A stretch of DNA of 8,007 nt from Planctomycetaceae bacterium (GCA_015487825.1 WFOZ01000236.1:1-8007); one strand, 5' to 3'; positions 1-7,741 are shown, counted from the first letter of the stretch. Translations and numbers: made by a program. The notes: a model not told the origin generated them from the sequence alone.

Positions 1-39
1 CCAGGTTAAGTCACTAATTTGGCACTATATACAACCGGA

Positions 40-1788
40 TCAATCACGATCATTTCTACCGTGGTCGTTCCGATCGTGGTCGTTTCCATCGTGGTCGTTT
101 CCATTGTGATCGGTTCCGTTGTGATCGGTTCCGTTGTGATCGGTTCCGTTGTGATCGGTTCCGTTGTTGTCGGTTCCGTTGTTGTCAGCAACACTATTAT
201 CGGTTCCACTGTTCCCGTCATGACCACGATCTCCGATCCTGTTATCTTCAATCACGTCATCGGCATCGTCTTCAAGAAAATCATCTCCCTGATCCCCTGA
301 GACCCTGTCTCTTCCTGCCCCTCCTCTGATGCGATCATTGCCGCCGTGCCCCCGTACCTCATCGTTACCGTCATCTCCGAACAATGAATCGTCTCCATCG
401 CCACCGATCAAAACATCATCACCATTGCCGCCATGTGCTTCACTTGAGATTCGGCTTCGATTTTCAAATCGATCATCACCGTTCCCACCAGTGAAGAGAA
501 TACGAGAAACAGTAGAGATATCGAATCTTGCGAAAATATCATCGCGAGTATCCGTTGCATCTCTTCCATCCAGACGGGCCACTAAAAGATCATCAACCAC
601 TTCGGTTACTACATTGTTGGCCAGGTCTGTCCCATCAATACGTAATGTTCCGTCAGCTCTTAACTCAACAAGGCCTGCATCAACATCCCTGACTGACTCA
701 TACTCCAGAGAGAAGTCAGCACCTGTAGATTTTCCAACCCATCGATGTCCCGAAGAATCTTCTCCAACAATATCATCGTCTCCATCCCCATCCACATCGG
801 TGACTTCAAGATTCGTCAGGCCTGATGAGGCAAACGACCATTTTGCCCATTGTTCATTATTGAAACTGTTGTTTCCGGATAATCCAACCCACCAGTTGGC
901 CCCGGTAAACAACCCGGCAATATCATCTTTCCCGTCGTTGTTAAAATCTCCAACCATCACGTTGTCGAGGCTCTTGGTCACTTTCCATGAAGTCCATTTC
1001 TGTTCTTCAAATTTTGAACCGTTCGAAAGCCCTACAACCCAGTCCTTCTTTGCTCTTTTTCCAAACAGGCCTGCAATGTCATCCTTGCCATCGCCATCAA
1101 AATCACCAACTTGAATTTGCTGTACGCCTCTGTCGGTATCCCAGTCAGACCACTTCCGATTGACAAATTTATCGGAGGCAGACAACGCGTTCCACCAAGA
1201 ACCAGTCGATCCCATGACCGCCAGATCGTCGCCGTTAATACCATCGAAGTCACCTACCTGGACATCTTTGATGCCAGAGTAATGTTTATAAGCACCCCAA
1301 TTGGTTGTAACAAAGGATGTCCCGGTTGATGAAGCCATCCACCAGTCTCCTCTTTCTCCCTTTTTAAACAGGGCGATAATATCGTCTTTGCCATCTGCGT
1401 CGAAATCACCAACGTGGATCTCTTTGACATCGTTGGTTCTCCAGCGGGTCCAACGTGAAAAATCGAATGAACCCTGGCCATCAGAAATACCGATCTGCCA
1501 CTCGCCGGTACTGGTCCAGTTTGCTACGTCTTCATTCCCATCCCCGTTAAAATCGCCTCGGAGATTTTCCAGATCAGTAGAAGAAGCCAACGTGTTGTCC
1601 ACGCCGGAAACACCTGCCAACAGGAATCGTTCTTCCAGAACTTCAGAAGACTTTGCTGCCGTTGTGGAATTGTTCAATCTTCTTCGACTTCGTCTTGCCT
1701 TTCGATGAATCATTCCTGAAAACGGTAGATCGGATAATTGGCTGATGCGAGTGATAATAGATTCAGCGAAGCATTGAAGTTGTAACAC
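40..1788 (-). CDS. LEPR-XLL-type surface protein with FG-GAP/VCBS and RTX-like calcium repeats
   Basis: A predicted 582-residue exported or cell-surface protein of unknown function. Seen: a basic stretch (residues 29-37, KARRSRRRL) followed by LEERFLLAG (51-59), a variant of the LEPR-XLL motif found at the N-terminus of many planctomycete surface proteins. Six FG-GAP/VCBS-type Asp-rich loops follow, starting near residues 79, 128, 180, 229, 281 and 331 (for example DFDGDGKDDIA), about 50 residues apart with W-rich strands between them. This spacing suggests a beta-propeller-like fold that binds calcium. Residues 370-430 form a linker beta domain. GGxGxD-type RTX nonapeptides lie at about 434-505, then a low-complexity Asn/Asp/His tail at 527-582. 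The start is uncertain: the longest frame begins with GTG at 1788, but an ATG at 1711-1713 (MIHRKARRS) would also place the motif about 25 residues in. Neither has a strong Shine-Dalgarno. The role (adhesion, matrix or ligand binding) is inference only. No terminator is visible in the 39 bases downstream. Confidence 0.9.
   Translation of the reverse strand: MLQLQCFAESIITRISQLSDLPFSGMIHRKARRSRRRLNNSTTAAKSSEVLEERFLLAGVSGVDNTLASSTDLENLRGDFNGDGNEDVANWTSTGEWQIGISDGQGSFDFSRWTRWRTNDVKEIHVGDFDADGKDDIIALFKKGERGDWWMASSTGTSFVTTNWGAYKHYSGIKDVQVGDFDGINGDDLAVMGSTGSWWNALSASDKFVNRKWSDWDTDRGVQQIQVGDFDGDGKDDIAGLFGKRAKKDWVVGLSNGSKFEEQKWTSWKVTKSLDNVMVGDFNNDGKDDIAGLFTGANWWVGLSGNNSFNNEQWAKWSFASSGLTNLEVTDVDGDGDDDIVGEDSSGHRWVGKSTGADFSLEYESVRDVDAGLVELRADGTLRIDGTDLANNVVTEVVDDLLVARLDGRDATDTRDDIFARFDISTVSRILFTGGNGDDRFENRSRISSEAHGGNGDDVLIGGDGDDSLFGDDGNDEVRGHGGNDRIRGGAGRDRVSGDQGDDFLEDDADDVIEDNRIGDRGHDGNSGTDNSVADNNGTDNNGTDHNGTDHNGTDHNGTDHNGNDHDGNDHDRNDHGRNDRD
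46..210 (-). repeat. 15-bp coding minisatellite (11 units) encoding an NGTDH-type tail
   Basis: Eleven head-to-tail units of 15 bp run through the 3' end of the FG-GAP/RTX gene. The four units at 106-165 are identical (plus-strand gtgatcggttccgtt), and the flanking units diverge progressively. The period is a multiple of three, so each unit adds one pentapeptide without changing frame. In reading order, residues 527-581 go from SGTDN and SVADN through NGTDN, then four NGTDH, to NGNDH, DGNDH, DRNDH and GRNDR. The identical core with decayed edges is typical of slippage expansion. Histidines fall every fifth residue from 546 to 576. The array has no unique spacers, so it is not a CRISPR. Confidence 0.93.
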
Positions 1789-2399
1789 GTTCTTAAGCTT
1801 TCTTTAATACAAGAAATTTGATGGAGAATGAAGAAGGCCAATCAATAACCCGGAAAGACTCGCGTATGCATCAGACAAATACCGACGCACAGCTCAGCGA
1901 CAGAAGCAAACGCGAAGCCCTCAGTTCTTTTTGAAAACTTTCTTCCAGTCATCCGATCAGTTCGAATGGCTTTACTGATTTCACAAACGATGTTCCAAAA
2001 AGTTATCTACATTTATTTTTGAAAAGCAAGTACTTTCCCGGAGGCACATTTTCGCTGACTTTCCAAGTGCCAATCGCATTGAGAGATAAAAATGCAAACG
2101 TAACTCTTTAAATTCACCTGAGTTACAACAGATGCCTCTGAAGATGATTCGCCATACTGAAATTATCGCCGCAGAATCTTAATCAAAAATTAACGCAAAA
2201 TTAATATAAATATGGCGTAGAAAAGCCCTTGAGAACCCGCATGAACATTGTTTCTTTGCGTTCACTGTGGCGTATGGGACAGTAGCGAGAAGCCCACCGA
2301 ATACTTGATATCAACATCTCAATTAAAGCACAGAGCGTACTTTGTAAGCCTGTTCAAGCGATGCCGATTTAGACATTGAAAGCCCGTGCTTCAAACAGT
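1789..2399. other. 611-bp gene-free intergenic region
   Basis: I see no convincing coding sequence here on either strand. The region lies upstream of the repeat-protein gene and downstream of the glycoside-hydrolase-like gene, so it should contain the promoter of the former and the end of the latter's transcript. Visible structure is weak. There is a perfect 7-bp inverted repeat, GTAACTC at 2100-2106 and GAGTTAC at 2120-2126 with a 13-base loop. A 5-bp pair GGCAC/GTGCC lies at 2043-2047 and 2067-2071. An AT-rich block at about 2178-2212 contains the near-repeat AAAATTAA twice. None is strong enough to be called a terminator, riboswitch or RNA gene. Confidence 0.6.
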
Positions 2400-3791
2400 T
2401 TAGCGGGTGATTACAGCGACCCAGTTTCCTTTGCCGGGAGCAGCCAGCTTTTGTTTTTTTCCGCCGCTGATACCTGAAGACCTGCCCCAGTCACCGGTCT
2501 CGATGTTAATCCATTTCAATGTCAATTTTCCATTCGCCTCAGTAAGATCGATAGTCACCGATCCTCCCCGGGGAAAGTAAACGGCATACGATTTTCCGGG
2601 ATCTGCAGTCAGATAAGCTTCATTAGAATTTCGATCAGAGAGCAATTCGTTGGCAGGTGTCACTTCCCACAACTTAATCACTGATTCCATTTTGCGAGCC
2701 GCCTTTATAGCCGCGATTGCCTTGGGAGATAATCCTAACCCTGCCGGGGGACGATGAAATCGGGCAGAAGCTGCTCCACCAATAATATGACGCCAAAATC
2801 TGGCAACACCGTCCTGACTGGAATGCCCGAATTTATTGCCATCTGCCCCATAAGTTTTTACGGTATTAATGGGACGCGGCTTGTTGAGAAGTCGTTTACG
2901 AAGTGACTGAAAATTATCCCAGTGCTTCTGTTTTTTCTGGTGATTATTCTGTGAGACATCAACAAAATCGTACCGCTTCGGGTGATCGATTGTACGACGA
3001 TGATGGGGCCCGTTCAGGTTCCAGTCATCCCACATTTCCGTGATACAAACCGGCTGAGCCGATTCTTCGGAACGCTTGCGGATAAACTCTGCCCAATAGG
3101 CTCCCCAGGCTTCTTCTCCATTGGTTTCGTTATCAATACAGTACAGCACATGAGGATACTTCAACGAATGAGAAAGAAGTTCTCCAACAAATTTCTGCTG
3201 ATATTTGAGAACTGTTTTATTATTCCGCTGATTCGGCGTTGTAAAGAAAAACGGCTGTCGATTGGCTCCCGGATGTTGTGGGTATTTTGCGGCCAGGGTT
3301 GATTGCTGATGCGAGTAATTCACATTATTGATCGGATTATACGGATGAGGCAACCAGTGTTTTCCGGAATAATCGAACCGGTCCCAGACTTCTATCTGTA
3401 CGATAATATCTCGCTGTGCGGTCCATTTCAGCATATTTTCAAATCGAGTCCAGTACTCTGGATTCCATTGGTCCAGATCATATTTTCCATTATCAAGTTT
3501 TCGATACGGATAGACTTCAAAATCGTGATCATGTCGATCACTCATCGTATTGCGAATATAATTCCCTCCAATCTCCTGCATCTGATCAAGATGCTTTTTT
3601 AAATCAGGCAACTGAAACAGACTGTCATCAACCGATCCCCCCAGCAGTAATATGTTTTTCCCTTGATATTGCCAGTAAAATCTATTTGTTTCACTTGGCC
3701 TGATGCGATCTTCGACGGCAACAGGTTCCGCACAATACAGACGACCAATCGGGACTTGAGATAAAAGCGATAATAGAAGAAGAAATCTCAT
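2400..3791 (-). CDS. Secreted glycoside-hydrolase-like protein (DUF4038 / putative collagen-binding domain type)
   Basis: A 463-residue exported protein resembling the cellulase-like TIM-barrel proteins with a C-terminal 'putative collagen-binding' beta domain that are common in planctomycetes. The ATG at 3791 is chosen because it gives a good signal peptide (MRFLLLLSLLSQVP, likely cleaved near residue 21). The frame stays open upstream to a GTG at 3944, but those 51 residues would bury the signal peptide. Seen: an early barrel strand with the ligand-like NYIRNTMSDR (77-86); QIEVWDRFDY (132-141); an asparagine-glutamate pair N221-E222 in YCIDNETNG, matching the acid/base position of clan GH-A enzymes; TEMWDDWNL (251-259); and a C-terminal beta domain (about 385-463) ending with GKGNWVAVITR. 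At the strand where the GH-A nucleophile Glu is expected I read NTVKTYG (309-315), with no Glu. The substrate cannot be told from sequence. Its neighbours are about 250 bp upstream and 610 bp downstream, so it is probably transcribed alone. Confidence 0.85.
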   Translation of the reverse strand: MRFLLLLSLLSQVPIGRLYCAEPVAVEDRIRPSETNRFYWQYQGKNILLLGGSVDDSLFQLPDLKKHLDQMQEIGGNYIRNTMSDRHDHDFEVYPYRKLDNGKYDLDQWNPEYWTRFENMLKWTAQRDIIVQIEVWDRFDYSGKHWLPHPYNPINNVNYSHQQSTLAAKYPQHPGANRQPFFFTTPNQRNNKTVLKYQQKFVGELLSHSLKYPHVLYCIDNETNGEEAWGAYWAEFIRKRSEESAQPVCITEMWDDWNLNGPHHRRTIDHPKRYDFVDVSQNNHQKKQKHWDNFQSLRKRLLNKPRPINTVKTYGADGNKFGHSSQDGVARFWRHIIGGAASARFHRPPAGLGLSPKAIAAIKAARKMESVIKLWEVTPANELLSDRNSNEAYLTADPGKSYAVYFPRGGSVTIDLTEANGKLTLKWINIETGDWGRSSGISGGKKQKLAAPGKGNWVAVITR

Positions 3792-4038
3792 ACTGGCACT
3801 TTCAAAAGCGAAGGCTGAAGGAAAATTTGAGATCTGTGTGTTGTACTCCATCTGGGCTGTATTATCACACGCTGCGAAATATGATCTGAAACATGCAACA
3901 TTACATTCCGTAAGCACTATACGAAGAATCCAGCGAGGCTTCACCTCAAACCGGATTTTTTCTGAAAGATCGAATCAACCGTGTCGCACAATATGACGTG
4001 TTCATTGCGTTGTCTGGCTGACATCAGAGAACCATAAT

Positions 4039-5562
4039 CTACTTCACGATGCGTTTTGCTTTTGAATAAGCAGTTCGAACTTTTCCAAAAAACTTTGTCA
4101 ACTTGGGACCAAACGTACGAGAAATAACTTTGGGAGAGATTGCTTCTGGCAATAAAGTGCCTATTTCAGTTTCCTCACCTTTCCAGAGGATAACATATTT
4201 ATTACTGGAATCTGCATCGGGGTCGATGCCAATCAATGCTGCGTGAACGGAAACCTTCAAAGACTCTCGTGATCTTACTCGTTGAGTCACAGCACTTACC
4301 GTAACAAACATCACGGGGGCATCCTGATCGAAATTTTCGACGGAAAAATCGATATCAGATTTTTGAATGGCCTGTTTAGCGTAGACAGTGACTGTATTTC
4401 TTACGATTCCAGTTGGATCGAAATCGGACGGGTAGATCTGAGAGAAGCCAATTTCTTTTACAGCAGCAAGAAGCTCTGCCCCACGTTCTGTTCCTGTGAT
4501 ATCTTTTGCCGTTTTGCGTTTGAGATCAGCATTAAGTCCCTGAAACAAATCGGGAGCCAGCTTGTTAAGCTGCTGGCTGTCTGCGCTGTTGATAAACTGG
4601 AGAATATCTTTTGCTGCCAGAGCAATATTTTTATTTTCTCCATTAGTCAGTTGAATCATATTCACAGCAACAACCTGGCCATATCTGTTCACAACCGGTC
4701 CTCCGCTGATAGTCGGCCGGAACGGTGTTGAAGTTTGCAGCCAGTTCCCATTAAATGGAAGACGCATTACGCTTTGTACTTCATTCTGAGTCAGGACGGC
4801 ATCTACAGTTCCTTCGCTCGCGCTAAATGGTGGGGCGCCAAAAGTAACTATCTGTGATCCTTTAACCGGTACCTGATCGATTAAAGGAAGAATCTTCAAC
4901 CCTTCTTCGGGAGGCTCAATCTGTAGCACTGCAATGTTAAATTGAGAGTTTACGATTCGATAACCCAGAACGCTGGCAGAGGCTCCATCGGAAAATTCAA
5001 CATTGGCCCTGTCAATACCTTCCATTGCATGCAGGCTGGTGACAACAAGTCCTGATTGAGAAACGATAAAGCCTGTGCCTGCGTTGTTCCTTCCCGACCT
5101 CTTAAAATTGATTCTGACCACTGAGGGGTTAACACGTTCAATCAGGTCCGGAAGCTTCAAGGGATCAGCCGGGATTTCAATCTGATTCATCTCATCAGTG
5201 ATGCGAGTTCCGCCGGAAGCAGGAACTTCAGCGGGGACAGCTTCCCCGACATTAGAAACCATATTCAATGGTCTGGGGGGCTGTTCAATCGCTTCCGGAG
5301 TATCAGGTGGAGCAGTCGGATCTGCAGCGGGCTGGAGATTCGGTTGAGGATTGGGAGCTGGCTGTACGTTCCCCCCGTTTGGCTGTGCATTATTTTGAGG
5401 GGCCAGCAAAGCTATCGTTGAGTTGGAAGCTGCCCCCCCTCCACCACCAAGAGTGCTAAAAAAGTAGATCGCACCGAGAACAATGGCGCAAACCACTCCC
5501 CCCTTCATCAATTGTGTGCTGTCAACACTCGCCTGTTTCTTTTTCCTCTTCTTTTTGCTCAT
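4039..5562 (-). CDS. Membrane-anchored trypsin-like serine protease homologue with Asp-to-Asn triad change
   Basis: A 507-residue S1/HtrA-like protein. Seen in order: a cytoplasmic basic head (SKKKRKKKQ); one transmembrane segment (about 20-38) that should act as an N-in anchor; a Gly run and a Pro/Gln/Asn-rich linker (about 39-100); a trypsin-like domain (about 138-325); and a 170-residue C-terminal region that I do not recognise. In the protease domain GTGFIVSQSGLVVTSLHAM carries the expected His (H178). TISGGPVVN carries the nucleophile Ser (S286) in the SGGP context. The usual D-L-A-V-L-K segment reads FNIAVLQIE, so the triad Asp is Asn209 (codon AAC). No PDZ domain is visible, unlike DegP/DegS. 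It may be weakly active, a pseudoprotease or a binding protein facing the periplasm (inference). The ATG at 5560-5562 follows a weak AGAGA. The gene is monocistronic as far as visible, and the IS left end lies 186 bp upstream. Confidence 0.87.
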   Translation of the reverse strand: MSKKKRKKKQASVDSTQLMKGGVVCAIVLGAIYFFSTLGGGGGAASNSTIALLAPQNNAQPNGGNVQPAPNPQPNLQPAADPTAPPDTPEAIEQPPRPLNMVSNVGEAVPAEVPASGGTRITDEMNQIEIPADPLKLPDLIERVNPSVVRINFKRSGRNNAGTGFIVSQSGLVVTSLHAMEGIDRANVEFSDGASASVLGYRIVNSQFNIAVLQIEPPEEGLKILPLIDQVPVKGSQIVTFGAPPFSASEGTVDAVLTQNEVQSVMRLPFNGNWLQTSTPFRPTISGGPVVNRYGQVVAVNMIQLTNGENKNIALAAKDILQFINSADSQQLNKLAPDLFQGLNADLKRKTAKDITGTERGAELLAAVKEIGFSQIYPSDFDPTGIVRNTVTVYAKQAIQKSDIDFSVENFDQDAPVMFVTVSAVTQRVRSRESLKVSVHAALIGIDPDADSSNKYVILWKGEETEIGTLLPEAISPKVISRTFGPKLTKFFGKVRTAYSKAKRIVK

Positions 5563-5579
5563 TCTCTATTGCCCGTAAA

Positions 5580-5608
5580 AAAATAGTGGCGAAGTTGTTA
5601 CCACTCAA
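5580..5608 (-). promoter_or_regulatory. Candidate sigma70-type promoter for the protease-like gene
   Basis: On the minus strand TTGAGT (5603-5608) and TATTTT (5580-5585) are separated by 17 bases, the optimal spacing, and lie just upstream of the ATG at 5562. The implied leader is only about ten bases. The match is by eye, and planctomycete promoters are poorly defined, so this is a weak call. Confidence 0.25.
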
Positions 5609-5748
5609 TGGATCATCCTCAGAAAGCATGCAGCACTTGAACAGTTCTCTATATCCAAAGATAACTGGATAGCTCTACATCCCTTCTAACGCTCTTGCTT
5701 TGAATAGAGTTCTCATCAAAAAAAAGAAAACAGTAAATTCCTCAATAT

Positions 5749-5771
5749 TAGCCCTACTTCCCCAGTTTGGG
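5749..5771 (+). repeat. Left terminal inverted repeat of the IS
   Basis: It begins TAGCCCTACTTCCCCAGTT and pairs with the reverse complement of 7748-7770, matching at 20 of 23 positions. Mismatches are at positions 7, 20 and 22. It is the expected transposase binding and cleavage end. Confidence 0.9.
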
Positions 5772-5865
5772 TAAAAATTAACGAAATTTGAAATAGTTTC
5801 GGGTGTTTTTTGACGTAAGTCGTTTGCTGGTGGGCGTGAATTTTCTCAGCCGTTCCGATTCGTGT

Positions 5866-5883
5866 TGTAGTGTAGACTTTTGG
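5866..5883 (+). repeat. Subterminal direct repeat, left copy
   Basis: TGTAGTGTAGACTTTTGG recurs in the same orientation near the right end at 7699-7715 with one mismatch and one missing base. It lies upstream of the transposase start, so it could be a subterminal transposase site, part of the transposase promoter, or coincidence. Confidence 0.35.
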
Positions 5884-5919
5884 GGTTTTCAAGTTTTTGT
5901 GATCTGATAAAAACGGGGC

Positions 5920-7686
5920 ATGTTTATTCGCCCTTGTTATCGAACCAAAAATGGAAAGCGGCACGCTTACTGGTCGCTGGTCGAATCGTATCGTACCGAG
6001 CGAGGGCCGCGGCAGCGGGTGGTGGCTTATCTGGGGCAGCTCGATGAAGCGGGACGGCTGGGTGTGAAGCAGGTCGCTGATGATTCGCCAGACAATCAGC
6101 AAGAAGCCCGCCAACACAAACTTTTTGACGACAAACAACCAACGACCAAACCGGATTGGGTCGAGATTGATACCAAAGCGGTTCGTGTTGAGAACTGTCG
6201 TCGGTTTGGAGATGTCTGGTTGGCGCTGCAGTTGATTCGCACCCTGGAACTGGATCAGTTTTTCCAGAAAATAATTCCTGCAGGACGCGAGCAGATTCCG
6301 TGGAGTACCATGGCAGAAATTCTGCTCGTTTCAAGATTTTGTGAACCCTCCAGCGAGTTATATATCGCAGAAACTTTTTATCGACAAACAGCCCTTTGCG
6401 ATTTGCTTGGTGTCGCCAATCAAAAGATTGATGACAACCGTTTGTACCGTGCACTCGATAAGATTCTGCCTCATAAAGAAGAACTGGAAATCTTCCTGAA
6501 AAACAAACTCGGCTCGCTGTTCGATTTAGAATACGACCTGCTGCTTTACGATGTGACAAGCACTTATTTTGAGGGAGAGTGTAAAGCGAATCGGTTGGCT
6601 CAGCGAGGTTATTCCCGCGACAAACGGGGCGACTGCAAGCAGGTTTGCATCGGCCTGGTTGTCTCGCGTTGCGGCATGCCGATCGGTTACGAACTGTTTG
6701 CCGGCAACACGACAGACGTCACCACGGTCGAACAAATCGTCACCACAATGGAAAAACGATACGGTCAATCGAATCGTATCTGGGTGATGGATCGCGGCAT
6801 GGTCAGTGAAGAAAATATCGAATTCCTGCAGGAGAAAAACCGCAGATACATTCTGGGCGCCAACAAGGCTCATCTGAAAAAGTTTGAACAGGAATTACTC
6901 AAAAAAGAGTGGTCTAAAATTCGAGAAGGGATTGAAGTCAAAATTTGCAAAGATCCCGAAGGAAGCGACGAAGTTTTCATTTTGTGCAGAAGTCAGGATC
7001 GAATCATAAAAGATGAAGCGATTGTCAGCCGTTTTGAAAAACAAATTGAAGAGCGAATCACCGCCATGACCGAGCGCTGCGAGAAACAACACCGTGATCC
7101 ACAAAAAGTAGAACGGGAAATCGGTCGGCTGCTACAAAAGAATTCCCGGGCCGCACGGCTGTTCGAAATCACGGTTGAGAAAACAGAAAAGGGAGCCGCA
7201 AAAATCATCTGGAATAAAAACGAACCGCACCGTAACTGGGCAAGTATGTCTGCCGGTTGCTATCTGCTTCGCAGCAACGTGACCGACTGGAGCGACGAAG
7301 AATTATGGAAAGCATACATCCAACTGACCGAAGCGGAAGCGGCATTTTGCATTCACAAAAGTGATTTGAAAATCCGTCCGATCTGGCACCAGAAACAAGA
7401 CCGGGTTGCTGCCCATATTTTTGTCTGCTTTTTGGCTTACGTGTTATGGAAAACATTGGCTCAGCTTTGCCAGCAAGCGGGACTGGGAAACGAACCTCGC
7501 CGGGTCCTGCAGGAGTTACAAGAACTGCGAGTGGTCGATCTGATTTTGCCAACCAAAGCTGGCCAGGAAATCAGAAAACGCTGCATTTCCCAGCCAAGTG
7601 AGCATCAACAAATCTTACTGGATCACCTGAAATTAAAACTCCCCAGGCACCTGAAAATAACGGACCAAAAACCAGAGAACAAATAA
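5920..7686 (+). CDS. IS1634-family DDE transposase
   Basis: An intact 588-residue transposase, about the usual length for the family, that would cut and join the IS ends. The N-terminus MFIRPCYRTKNGK...VESYRTERGPRQRVVAYLG is the typical opening of IS1634-type enzymes and supports the ATG at 5920. GGGG lies only one base before the ATG, too close to be a standard ribosome-binding site. The catalytic acids can be read as D211 (LLLYDVTSTYFEG), D291 (IWVMDRGMVSEEN) and E473. The last sits in the IS4-type signature Y466-x2-L469-x3-E473-x6-K480, with Leu at the usual Arg position. A long charged insertion (about 315-430, rich in Lys/Glu and probably helical) separates D2 and E. After E the sequence runs SDLKIRPIWHQKQDRVAAHIFVCFLAY in segments typical of the family. 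No frameshift or internal stop is present, so the enzyme is probably functional. Confidence 0.95.
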   Translation: MFIRPCYRTKNGKRHAYWSLVESYRTERGPRQRVVAYLGQLDEAGRLGVKQVADDSPDNQQEARQHKLFDDKQPTTKPDWVEIDTKAVRVENCRRFGDVWLALQLIRTLELDQFFQKIIPAGREQIPWSTMAEILLVSRFCEPSSELYIAETFYRQTALCDLLGVANQKIDDNRLYRALDKILPHKEELEIFLKNKLGSLFDLEYDLLLYDVTSTYFEGECKANRLAQRGYSRDKRGDCKQVCIGLVVSRCGMPIGYELFAGNTTDVTTVEQIVTTMEKRYGQSNRIWVMDRGMVSEENIEFLQEKNRRYILGANKAHLKKFEQELLKKEWSKIREGIEVKICKDPEGSDEVFILCRSQDRIIKDEAIVSRFEKQIEERITAMTERCEKQHRDPQKVEREIGRLLQKNSRAARLFEITVEKTEKGAAKIIWNKNEPHRNWASMSAGCYLLRSNVTDWSDEELWKAYIQLTEAEAAFCIHKSDLKIRPIWHQKQDRVAAHIFVCFLAYVLWKTLAQLCQQAGLGNEPRRVLQELQELRVVDLILPTKAGQEIRKRCISQPSEHQQILLDHLKLKLPRHLKITDQKPENK

Positions 7687-7698
7687 ACCCGAAGAAAA

Positions 7699-7715
7699 TG
7701 TAGTGAAGACTTTGG
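7699..7715 (+). repeat. Subterminal direct repeat, right copy
   Basis: TGTAGTGAAGACTTTGG is a near copy, in the same orientation, of 5866-5883. It sits between the transposase stop codon and the right inverted repeat, about 55 bases inside the element's right tip. Confidence 0.35.
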
Positions 7716-7741
7716 ACCACAAACCCTACAAAACAAGCTAT

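Noticed and set aside
46..210. CRISPR-like array
   Set aside because: The units are contiguous 15-mers with no unique spacers, and they are in frame within a gene.
19..300. Plus-strand ORF with repeated VVVSIVVG-like hydrophobic peptides, looking like a membrane protein
   Set aside because: It is the antisense reading of the 15-bp repeat in the FG-GAP/RTX gene. The hydrophobic pattern is a by-product of the complementary Asp/Asn/His codons.
329..1114. Plus-strand 261-codon ORF rich in Ser/Pro
   Set aside because: It lies wholly opposite the FG-GAP/RTX coding sequence, has no recognisable domain, and its composition is what antisense Asp/Gly-rich repeats give.
3792..3944. Longer start (GTG at 3944) for the glycoside-hydrolase-like gene
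   Set aside because: It would place 51 residues before an excellent signal peptide. The ATG at 3791 fits an exported protein.
4039..5562. Calling this gene degP/htrA
   Set aside because: It has no PDZ domain, has Asn at the catalytic Asp position, and carries an unrelated C-terminal region, so the named symbol is not justified.
5652..5671. Hairpin TATCCA/TGGATA as a terminator or operator
   Set aside because: Six-base arms, low GC and no following T run in a suitable position; too weak to call.
5716..5735. Poly-A/poly-T tract as an intrinsic terminator
   Set aside because: I see no GC-rich stem immediately before the T run on the minus strand or an equivalent on the plus strand.
5673..5748. 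Continuation of the truncated ZAS gene left of the IS (an in-frame open stretch EYIEEFTVFFFLMR... if the IS is removed)
   Set aside because: It runs only about 24 codons to a stop, is made largely of a T tract, and does not resemble a kinase or linker. The open frame is probably chance.
5924..6559. Minus-strand 211-codon ORF antisense to the transposase
   Set aside because: It is a shadow of the transposase reading frame with no recognisable domain.
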